Shown one piece after another: positions 38,701-50,700 of a stretch of DNA of 64,000 nt (the first letter of the stretch is position 1; every line of letters starts with the position of its first letter). A program made the translations under genes and the position numbers. Below the pieces are notes generated by a model, which searched no databases, was not told where the DNA came from, and saw only the letters and a list, made by a program, of their open reading frames with translations. The DNA is from Bolinopsis microptera (lineage: Eukaryota; Ctenophora; Tentaculata; Lobata; Bolinopsidae): positions 20,488,103 through 20,552,102 of the forward strand of contig NC_087072.1 in NCBI RefSeq assembly GCF_026151205.1, given 5' to 3'.

Positions 38701-41700
38701 TTTAAGTCTGTGACTTTCAGTTATTTGTCTGTCAAATGAAGAGGTTTCCCAAAGTCTCAAATTGTAACTTTACTTTCCTTCGCTGTGCCAAAATGTTGGT
38801 TATTCGTTTTAACAATGAATGTATTTCAGGAGTCGAGTCGAGAAGGCAATGTTCCATTTTGATACATTTGACTCTACAATAATGAACCACGAGGCCTTCC
38901 TGCAGTCGCAACAGAGTCACTTCAATTTCATCAAACAGAACCCAGAGAATGAGACTGCAAAAGAACGGTATGATCATTAATGTTACTTCTGCATTGAAAG
39001 AGAAAAGGAGCGCTGCATCGTGCCGAAAAAGTTGCAGAACAATTATTTTAGACTTAATAATTTGTTAAATTACTGCAATATTGATGATGTAAGATAGGTT
39101 TTGTTTCGATTTAACATTGCTTTATCCAGGAATGAGAAGTTACGCGAGGAGCTGAACAACTCCTCCCTGTTGGATGACATGACATACGCTCTCACCCAAA
39201 TGAAAGAGATGTTTCCTGATGTCAGTGTAGCGGACGAGTTCGCAAAGCTACAGACAGTTAAAAGGTAGGAATCACGTGATATTTAAGGCTCCTTTCTGTG
39301 TTTGTTGTTATTTTACAGAATCCCTAAAAATGTAACAAGCTATTAAATATCGTGAACGTTTTCACCAATACCAGAGTTTTACAAGCCCACACCACAATTC
39401 TCAGCCACCAAGAGGCGTTTGTGAGTAAAGTAGAGGACCACAGCAAGCATATAGAGGACCGTATAACAGCGTCAGTGTACGAGAATATCCCAGTTCAGGC
39501 CCTGATGGACTGGGTTAAGGAGACGAAGGAGAAGGAAGTACATGATCTGGAGGACAACATGCCCGGGTCACTGGAGGAGTGTGAGATGGAGCTGGATAAT
39601 CACGAGGTAATTTACCACGTGCTCTGGTTCTGGTCACTTTCCTCAACCTCTGACTTACCACTTGTTCTGGTTCTGGTCACTTTCCTCAACCTCTGACTTA
39701 CCAGGTGTTCTGGTCAGTTTCCTCAACCTCTGACTTACCACGTGTTTTGGTTCTGGTCACTGTCCTCAACCTCTGACTTACCACGTGTTCTGGTTCTGGT
39801 CACTTTCCTCAACCTCTGACTTACCACGTATTCTGGTTCTGGTCACTTTCCTCAACCTCAGACTTACCGCGTGTTCTGGTTCTGGTCACTTTCCTCAACC
39901 TCTTACTTACCACGTGTTCTGGTTCTGGTCACTTTCCTCAACCTCTGACTTACCACGTGTTCTGGTTCTGGTCACTTTCCTCAACCTCAGACTTACCACT
40001 TGTTCTGGTTCTGGGCACTTTCCTCAACCTCTGACTTACCACGTATTCTGGTTCTGGTAACTTTCCTCAACCTCTGACTTACCACGTGTTCTGGTTCTGG
40101 TCACTTTCCTCAACCTCTTAATTACCACGTGTTCTGGTTCTGGTCACTTTCCTCAACCTCTGACTTACCACGTGTTCTGGTTCTGGTCACTTTCCTCAAC
40201 CTCTGACTTACCACGTATTCTGTTACTGGTCACTTTCCTCAACCTCTTAATTACCACGTGTTCTGGTTCTGGTCACTTTCCTCAACCTCTGACTTACCAC
40301 GTGTTCTGGTTCTGGTCACTTTCCTCAGCCTCTTACTTACCACGTGTTCTGGTTCTGGTCACTTTCCTCAACCTCTGACTTACCACGTGTTCTGGTTCTG
40401 GTCACTTTCCTCAACCTCTGACTTACCACGTATTCTGTTACTGGTCACTTTCCTCAACCTCTGACTTACCACGTGTTCTGGTTCTGGTCACTTTCCTCAA
40501 CCTCTGACTTACCACGTGTTCTGGTTCTGGTCACTTTCCTCAGCCTCTGACTTACCACGTGTTCTGGTTCTGGTCACTTTCCTCAACCTCTTACTTACCA
40601 CGTGTTCTGGTTCTGGTCACTTTCCTCAACCTCTTACTTACCACGTGTTCTGGTTCTGGTCACTTACCTCAACCTCTGACTTACCACGTGTTCTGGTTCT
40701 GGTCACTTTCCTCAACCTCTTACTTACCACGTGTTCTGGTTCTGGTCACTTTCCTCAACCTCTGACTTACCACGTGTTCTGGTCACTTTCCTCAACCTCT
40801 GACTTGCAAGCCGCGTTAATTGTGCCTCGTTAAACTGAATTTCTACATTCTGGCTTTTAGAAATTCCTTGATTGTGCTCTAGTTTACATATAATCTTATT
40901 TGAAACTAAAACAATCTCACCTCAGAAAATTCTGCAAGAGTTGGCAGCTAAGCAGAAAGAAATCATCAAAGCACAAAGCGAGGCGGAAAAGTTGTTCCAA
41001 GAAAAAGGGTTTGATCCAGGTGTCCAAAAGCTGGCAGAGGAGATGAAGCTGCTTCAGGAACAGTGGGACGATGCTACACAGGTTAACATAACATATTGTA
41101 TAAATGGCTCTTGACATGAGATAATAAGTGGGTTTTGTAAATTTCACCAACTGAAAGTACATTAAATACTGGTGTGCACTGTGCATGTATACTATTATAT
41201 TGATCTGAAACAGACTAGAAGACAACAGTTTCCACCCCCAGCTGATAACGCAGAGACAGAAGCTTCTAGAAGAGAGACTGGTGACTTTAGGAGCTCTGTC
41301 AGACGATATAGAGGATCAGTTCTCCTGGTTAACCCAGACGAGACGGTTGATAGAGGAGGCTGAGGAACCCTCCACTGAGCTCCATTGTCTTATTGAGGAT
41401 ATCACTTCTATCAAGGTGGGTGCAGCTGTTTTAGAGTTTTAGTCAGATCGTCCACTTTGAGGTAATATTGGATTAGGGATCAGATCGCCTACGATCACAT
41501 TTTGACTTAATAGTCCAGTCATTTAAGGACAGCTGCCTGCAAATCTTCAGATACTCACGAAACTTTGCACAGACCTTCCTCAAGGTATGAATAAACGATT
41601 TTCGGTTGGAGACATTTTTTTACCGTAGGGAAAACCCAGGAGGGCCACGCCCATATTGACCCAATAACGTAACTGACCCTTTGCTTCTAAAGGTCGTAGA

Positions 41701-44700
41701 GACTTCAAAATAGGCTTAAACGAAGCCGCATATGCATGTTTATATAGGAGTTATTGATCACTACATGGCCTAAAATCCTTGCTTTTCGAGAAATTCGCCA
41801 AAAACCATTTTGGGCGTGGCGCTGAGCCCATTTTACTAACTTTTGATAGGATTGTGATAGAGTCTTCGGATAGAGTGCAAAAGAACTGCAATTGGCATAT
41901 TTATAAATTATATATGACTTACGAAGAAACATATGCCTTAAAGTGCTTACTGTTTCAGTTATTGGCGAAAAACTGATTTTCGGTTCCAGAAATCATGCAA
42001 AAATATGGGTATCTGGTAAATTGGGCTATGAAGGCCCTAGAGATTTTTTAATGAGTGCAAATTGTGCAGAATGGCCATGTTTACATACAATTTATGAAGG
42101 AACATGTACCCAAAATGCTTACTTTTCGAGTTATTAACATAGAACGGGAGGCAAAAATGGCTGATAAAACCAATTTTGCTCTAGTATTTGTGCAAATTTT
42201 CTCTGTTTTTTCCCCAAATAACTCGAAAAGGAAGCATTTTAGGGTACATGTTGCTTCATAAATTGTATATAAACATGGCCATTCTGCACAATTTGCACTC
42301 ATTTGAAAATCTCTAGGGCCATCATAGCCCAATTTACCAGATACCCATATTTTTGCATGATTTCTGGAACCGAAAATCAGTTTTTCGCCAATAACTGAAA
42401 CAGTAAGCACTTTAAGGCATATGTTTCTTCGTAAGTCATATATAAATATGCCAATTGCAGTTCTTTTGCAATCTATCCGAAGACTCTATCACGATCATAT
42501 CAAAAGTTAGTAAAATGGGCTCAGCGCCACGCCCAAAATGGTTTTTGGCGAATTTCTCGAAAAGCAAGGATTTTAGGCCATGTGTTGATCAATAACTCCT
42601 ATATAAACATGCATATGCGGCTTCGTTTAAGCCTATTTTGAAGTCTCTACGACCTTCAGAAACAAAGGGTCAGTTACGTTATTGGGTCAATATGGGCGTG
42701 GCCCTCCTGGGTTTTCCCCACGGTAAAAAAAATGTCTCCAGCCGAAAATCGTTTATTAATACCTTGGGGAAGGTCTGTGCAAAGTTTCGTGAGTATCTGA
42801 AAATTTGCAGGTTCATTTGCATAAATGTCCATAAATGACTGGACTATAATATTTGGCTGTGTGATTGAATAAATAGGGTTCCCATGCTTATAATGGCCAT
42901 AATAAATCTGGATTATCTATCTGTGATCTGTTGCTATACAGTAACTGCCCCAAAGTCCTAATGTATTTCAACTATTGCTCAGATTTTGCATTGGAATTGG
43001 GATGTGATAGCCGATGTAACATAAAATATTTCGGTTCACGGTATGTGAAATGTATAGATTTTAAACTTATCGTACACTCAAAGTTACACTCAAAATAACA
43101 AACTGCGTCTCGGACTATACTGTTAATGAGTGTAACTGTAAGCTTGTCCCGGTCCCCTGACTGATCTTTACGAATCATCTGCGCTACATCGGGTACGAGA
43201 TCGTATCACGTTTATTATATCAATACGATTCTTTACTTTGTTCTTAACTTTATTCAGTTTGCTCGAATTGTGCTTAAATTACTGACAAATCCTCTCTGAA
43301 AATATCGTTATAACTATAAGCGCAACTAATATTCTATGATAAGGCTTATCTACCGAGCGATAAGCAATAAAATATTGCAAATTTCAAGTTGAGTCAAGGT
43401 TACTCCATTTCTATTTTATTCTCGCTTTTACCTTTGTAATGTTACAATTATAGTATAATTTTGCTTAATGGTTTTAAATTTTTTTCATCATCTGTTCTTT
43501 TTTTAGGCGATGCTCGCATGTTTGATTTTTTTTTCTAATCTTATCTTACATTTTATGATAAGGCTTATCTACCGAACGATAAGCAATAAAGGTTGCAAAT
43601 TTCAAGTTGAGTCACAATTACTCCATTTCTATTTTATCCTCGCTTTTACCTTTTTAATGTCACCATTATTGTATTAATAATTATTAATTAATATTTTGCT
43701 TAATGGTTTTAAATTTATTTCATCATCTTTTATTTTTTTAGGCGATGCTCGCATGTTTGATTTCTTTTTTCTAATCTTATTTAACAATTTGTTTCATGAC
43801 TATCTTTACGATTACAGATTTGAGCTGTCAATATCTTTGTAGAATGTTTTTTGTTTAATTTCGTAGGCCAACTGTTCGATATTCTATCCTAACTAAACCC
43901 TCCCAATAGTTAGTGTTGTATCCTAAACTTCGAACTAATCTCAACACTATCAAAATCCAAAATGGTCAACAAGGTAATAATATTTCTCATTAATTCGTCT
44001 GCTTTTATGTTCATTGCTTTTGTTTGAAAAGAACCCTGTTAAATCACAAACTCTGATTTTCACCATCAAATCTACACCACTTATCATTACTGGAGATTAA
44101 TTTCTAGGCTAAATTTCTATAAGGCTAAATTCAAATTATGTATTGATTTTTCACAGGACGAAGGTTTCGAGGATCAAGTTAAGTGCGATGTGGCTATTGT
44201 TGGTGGTGGGGTATCCGGGCTATACTGTGCGATGAACCTGATGACTGATCCCCGCACAGTCGACCGTGGTATCAAGAATATCGTCCTTCTGGAAGGTTCC
44301 GACAGATTTGGTGGACGATTCGACCTTGACTCGGTGAACGATGCTTCCGGCATCTTCCGCTTTGCTTACAAGGACCCGAAAAGTGATGAGATCTCGCACA
44401 TGCCCCTCATGTCGCAACTAGTTACAGATTTGGGAATGCAGGATGACGTCGTCAAGGAGACGGTTAGCACAGAAGATACTTCCGTGGGTTATTTTGGAGG
44501 GTGTCATGTGACCAATCTTGATGTAAAGCTTAACCCGACCATTTGGAAGGACCTGTTTCACTTGAAAGACGGCGAGGAGATCCGCTCAGTTGACGACGCT
44601 GACATCGTCATCTACAAGAGGCTTCTGGAGCACAACAAAGAGAAGCTGAAAGATAAGTATCCTAACCGTGCAGCTATTATCCTAGCTCAGAAAGACCAGA

Positions 44701-47700
44701 AAAGTCTTCAGGATCCTGACTTCTGGACCTTCTTTAAAAACGAGCTAACGTGGCCCATTGGCTCACAAGAGGTTGCTCTTAGAGATCTCCCTATGTCTAC
44801 ATTGGTCTCAGTTATGAAGTTTTCTCCGAGTTTCTCTTGCTTGATGGACACCAAATCCTCTTCCAGAGATGCCGGAACGTACTTACAAAATCAAATGAGC
44901 ATGAAGATGCTTACCACAGAATTTTACCACCTTAACAGCGGATGGACTTCAATGATCAACAAAATAGAGAAACAACTCTTAGACCTTGACGGTACAAACG
45001 GTATTAACATCAAACTTCGTCGTAACTGCTGCGCTAACAAGCTGATGGTCATGAAAGACGAAGCAGAGCCAATCTATCTGGGGTTTGAGGAGGGCTCCAA
45101 AACTGCAGTCATGGCAGCTGACAAGGTCATCATGGCTGTACCCCCGCCAGCTGTTGAAAAGATCAGCCTCCGTTTGGGTGACACCGAAACTTACAAGGCG
45201 GGATGTGATGCCATCAAGAAGATGTGCAGCAAGGTGTCCGGAGAAGACATGACTTTCATCAACCTCTTCTTTAAATCTGACTGGTGGAACAAGGAAGGAG
45301 ACCCAAAGATGACAGGTCCGAGTTGTTCAGATCTTCCTTGCTCCATAATCTACCCATTCTACAGTTCCTGCGCAAAGAAAAGCTGTTCAGGCTGCAAAAC
45401 CTGTTCAAATGATCCTTCTCCAGTTGGACTTACCATCCTCAGTAGAAGGAAGAACGCCGAGTTCTGGGCTTCTCTTCAAAGAATTGGCAACCCCTACAAT
45501 CTATGTACAATAAAGAACCCGGAACTCACACCGACCTCCGAAGCTGTTGTAGATGTGGCGATGGACCAGCTAAAGGAGATTTTCAGACGAGGCGTGCCTC
45601 CACAACCGGTAATGGCAACGTACAGACGTCTTGACAAGGATAGCAAGTACGGTTATCCCTCGTACTGCTGGAAAGTGGGAGTGGTCGGGAGCGAGCTAGA
45701 GGGCCCCAAACCCATACCGGACAGGAACTTGTACTTCTGTCATGACGCTTGGAGCGATTATCAGGGCTGGGTCGAGGGGTCACTCAGGTCTACTAAGAAG
45801 GTTGTAGAGAGAGTCCTGGAGAAAAGTGATTGATTCGAATTCAAAGTTTTCACGTGGATTGTATTGTTTGAAATTCCATATTTTTGCAAAATGAGCCATT
45901 AAGTTGTGAATATTTATTTATTTTAATTAATGTTTTGAATATTTTATAATTCTTTAAATCATTTGCACCAATATTTTCTTTACTGTGTCTTCCGAAGAGT
46001 GAATAATCAAAATAAATAACAAAAATAACGCAGAAAACAATTGCAATCGCTATAAAAGGGCCCTATAAAAGAGGTCAGGGATCATGCAGTTGTGATTTTT
46101 GAAAGGTTGAACAATTTGTTTCCTAGCAATCAATTATCTTTTAGATGGTAGTTTAAGTCAGCGGATCACAGATAGTCGCTCGAAAGAATGAGGCTGTGTC
46201 TGAGCTGGGGTGCTTATATCTTAAATCTAGAAAACAGGAATATAAAATAATCAATGACGAATTTATTACTATCTATCTGAGACAAACATCTGCTATTCAG
46301 TATTTTCATAATAACATCTTACCATCATATTTGTCGAGCTAACTCTCATTTTTACCAGAACATTCGAAGTGACGTTGGGGACCACGGTCAGGACGTAACT
46401 GACGTGTGCTCCAAGGGTCACGAGGTCCTCTCTACCAGTAAGAACACAGACAAGGTCTCTGCAAGACTCAGGGATCTTACTGATGCGTGGCAGGAGTTAA
46501 ATGATGTTGCCAGGGACAGACACATCCTGCTTCAGAACGCGCTTCAGGTTCGAACTTAAGTTTAAAACCAATTTTTCTGACTGTTTTTCTGTATTCGTAA
46601 TTATGAAAATAGCCATCCAGATGATATTCCATACAAATGCATTACTTGCAGATGCTTCAAAAAGCTGGAGAGTCGGAGACTGATTCGCTGTATAACTGGG
46701 TAAAGGAGGTATCAGATAACCTGGGTCCCTCTGCCCTCCCTCCCAACTTCACCTCGGAAGATTTACAAGAGATGGCTGTTCATGTTCAGGGAATCAGTAA
46801 GTAACGTGTTTTCATCATACTTACTAGAATTTATAAAGGTTAACACAGCTTTAATTAAATTCGCCGGGAAATTTTTATTAAACGATCGCCCACGCATCTT
46901 GGCGCGTCGAAACTTCTAGTTCTATTTTGAAACCCCTTATTTTGGTACCATATTAAATAATATTATATCGTTTCATGCTCCTATTAAAAAGTAACGTCAT
47001 GTCTACAATTAGTTTTTTTCATAATTCTGTAATTTAGGAGCGAGCACAGATCAGAAACTGGAGGAGCTAAATGCACATATAAACATGATGAAGGGTAAAG
47101 GGCCTCTCAAGGGTAAGACAAAACGTCTGGAACAATCCTTGACGCACACTTTGAAGAAGCTAGCCGACCAGGAAGCGTAAGTTTCTGATCAATATTATTT
47201 CTCCTGCCGTTTAAATTAAAGAGACAGCAAATTTGAGTTTTTTAATAATTGACAGGACGTCTTGACAAATAGAGCAAGACAGTTTGTTCAACATTACGAT
47301 TCATGATCTCTAGGAAATAATAGGTTACCAACTAACAAAATTTGTTACCCAGGTATCTGCGAGACCACCAGGAGATACAGGTGCAGCTGGATAACCTGAA
47401 GGAACTGCAGTCTTGGCTGGACCAGAGTCAGGCTATTGTTGAGGAGCTCAGCTCACTAGACTCCATGGAGCCTGATCAGGTTGGTGGCTGATTCTTCAGT
47501 TAGTTGCAAAGTGTACGACCTCCTTGGACAGCCATATTAAACCATCCCATATTTGTATTCTACGAAATCAGAACAGTCTCCATAACATTGGTAAAGGCCA
47601 GTTTGCTCTTCTTTGTAACAACTTGACAATCCCTCTGTGCAGGTGAGGACAGCAGTGGAGTGTTACGAGCAGCTGAAATCAGACCTAGACATACACATAA

Positions 47701-50700
47701 AGGACATGGACTCTCTGTCCGGTATACCCCCGGAGTGTATACCCTGCAACTACCGGAGTGCTCTGAAGGAGGTGCTGGAGCAGTGGGAGGAGCTCGTCCA
47801 GGATGTCAACGACAAACAGGTGCCATACCTCCAGCTCCATCATACCAAGGACTTGTTTTATTCTAAATGAAAAATAGTGTACACAAACTTTCGCTTTTGA
47901 AACGTTTTGGCGCTATAATCAATATATTAATATCATTAAATATTTCAACAAAAAAAGGCGATTGACGTCATTGATGATAATACAGATAATAGAGCGCCTC
48001 AAAATTGTGTCACATGATACGTAATCCGCTTATTTTACCATATCTTATTCAGGTTGATATGGGTGAACTGAGTGGAGCTCTCTACTCGTTTGACGACAGT
48101 CTACCTTATCTTATATCAGTAAAGGACGACCTTACGGTGAAAGTATCAACCATCTCATCTGAAAACTTCAACATTGACGAGGTGCGTGCTTAAACGTTGA
48201 CGTATTAAAGTATTAAGTATATTAAGCTTCACTTATGTTACAGCTACGAATAAACAATGTTAAGGTTGAAACAGAAGGATTAGATCTCATGTAGTAAGTA
48301 GTTCGTCCAGGAAGGGGAGTTTGTCTTGTATCAAATATGCAAACTTTTTCGTTGATGTCTGGAATGTCGATGCACTGCAAGTGCAAACACAGAAACAGTA
48401 GAACTATATTTAAATCGTGCTTATCCTGCAGATATCGATGAAGCTGCAGCAACACAAACTGATATCTCGAGAGATAACCAAACTGGTGAACTCTGAACCC
48501 TCTAGGAATCTAGAGAGAATACTTAACAGTGTCAACAAAGTAAGCATTCCTTAGCAATTTAAAACCTTTATTGTTACATAATTAGCTCCTGAACTCTGAA
48601 CAGTTAAACTAGATATCTACATGATTCTACATGTCCTACCAGAGTGGTTTGAACTCTGAACACAAATAACACTCATTATATTACACGTGACCATTAAAAG
48701 CCATAACGTCGGATGAATAACCTCTGATATCTTAGATTCTGGGGTGCGACAACGTGTTCTCACAAGAGATAGCCACGTTCCGTGCACAATGGGAGATGTT
48801 TGTTGACACAGTTAATGATCAGAGGAACTCTCTCACAGAGGAGAAGTTGGAGTGGAAACAGTTCAACGATAGCTGCTCTTCTAAGATGACCTGGATTAAG
48901 GAAAGGTAAATACTTTAATAACGAGAACTTGAGGTCCTTCTGGAGTTTCAGATTTTGTACTTTATGTATTTGATAGCGCTCAATCATTTAACTTGTGATA
49001 CTTTTATAACATCATAGTATCTACAACTGACAATTCTCTCTAAATATTTGAATCATCCCAGACAACTAGAAGTGGATGATATAATCCGAGAGTGCGAGGG
49101 TGGTGGTAACGAGAACCTTCATCAGAATATGGAGACCCTTAGAGTTTTATCTAAATCTTTTGGCCTCTACGAGGAACAGATTCAACAGGTATACTGTTAA
49201 AACACTTTCATTATTGGTTTTCAAGTTTCAAGTATTGTACAAGTAAAAAGTAAAGAAACTAATCGAAATTGAGAATGATACAAAAATCAGAAGTTGTAAA
49301 TCAGCCTTACGCCTCTCAGTTTAATTGAAGAGTTTTCCTCCTCCTCACTACCCAACAACCCACATCAGGTATCTGAAAATTCACACAAGTTTACCAAGAG
49401 CATGGAGTCACAGTTGGAGAACCTAAAGAAAGCCTGGTTACAACTGGGAGACAAGATGGAACAGGCTAACAACCTTCTGGATTGTTCTTACAATTCTGAT
49501 AACTTCTCACAGTCCCTCCAGTCCCTCTTCCAGTGGCTCGGTGATACGGTCAGTGTTACTATTGTGAACCTCATTTTACTCTCAAGGGAATTAATCCTTC
49601 CTAATTGCGATTTTTATACTCTTAATTTTGTTTTGTGTCATTCAAAAAACTCCTTATTAGGAATTTTCATAAAATTATCTTGACACCACCTTTTTGCAGG
49701 AGCAATTACCGGTACTTTCTTCCATCATACCGAAGGACCTGGAACTGTTAGACAAGGACACAGAGTCCCTGAAACAGCTGTTTACTGAGCTAGAGAAACA
49801 CGCTGAGAAAGTGGAGGAGCTAGTTGAGATGGATACCGGGACTAGTGAAAAGTTTCTTGTGGACCAGGTTTTACTGAAGTTTCTTACTTCCTCGGCTAGA
49901 TCATATTAAAATGATTCCAATTTCCAATCACAACCGTCGGGAATTTACTGCACACAATCTGTTTAACCACATGGTTGATTTAAGCTAATGCCAACCACCT
50001 GGAAAACAGTTTATGTCCATTAGACGAGTGTCGCATCGTTTTTTTACGCAAGTTATCGAACAGTTCCAACTAAGGTACCCTTCCCACCCTTCCCAACATT
50101 AGATTTGAAGTATCGTGACGTACTTTGACGTATCATGATTACAGGTGGAGTTGTTGGAGCAGAGGTGGAATAATATATGTGATATAGCGGCCGCCAGAGA
50201 AGAGGAGATGAAAGCTATCAGGACCCAACTGGAGGGTTATGAGGCGGAGTTCGGCCGGGTTCAGACCTGGCTTGATACCCAGGAGAACAAACTCACCTCC
50301 ATGCGGGTTTGTAACTTTTCTACATCTTATCTGCAAGTTCCAGTTGCCCTGTGAGGCCAACTATAAAGTGAGAAGTGATTTATTTCATAATCTAAGGAAG
50401 CGTAACTGATTTACAAACAATAAAATTGTTGAGAATAACAGTCAATGTACCAAATCAGGGGCAGGTTAGCAGCGAATCTATGTTGGAACAGCATCTTGGT
50501 GACCTGGATGAGTTTTTGAAGCTAGAGACCTTCGCTCAGGCTGAGTTGATGGGTCTCCGAGAGGCTGCTAAACGGTACTTTAGACTTTACTTACTTTTGT
50601 AGTTGTACAATATCAAACCTTATACATTTCACTCTGATATTTTACCTCATAATATTTTAACTTCATCGCGCATCCTCGAGAGACTGATAATTGTTAAACC

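Noticed and set aside
39785-40833. Several plus-strand ORFs of about 68-105 residues over the 43-bp repeat
   Set aside because: They are frame-shifting by-products of the minisatellite inside an intron whose flanking exons join in phase.
41172-41363. A plus-strand ORF over exon 40 in a different frame
   Set aside because: The spectrin pattern and phase-0 joins require the acceptor at 41242 and a different frame.
41943-42410. Matching 64-residue frames on opposite strands that might be a conserved peptide gene
   Set aside because: They are the two arms of the palindromic MITE, so identity is due to the inverted repeat.
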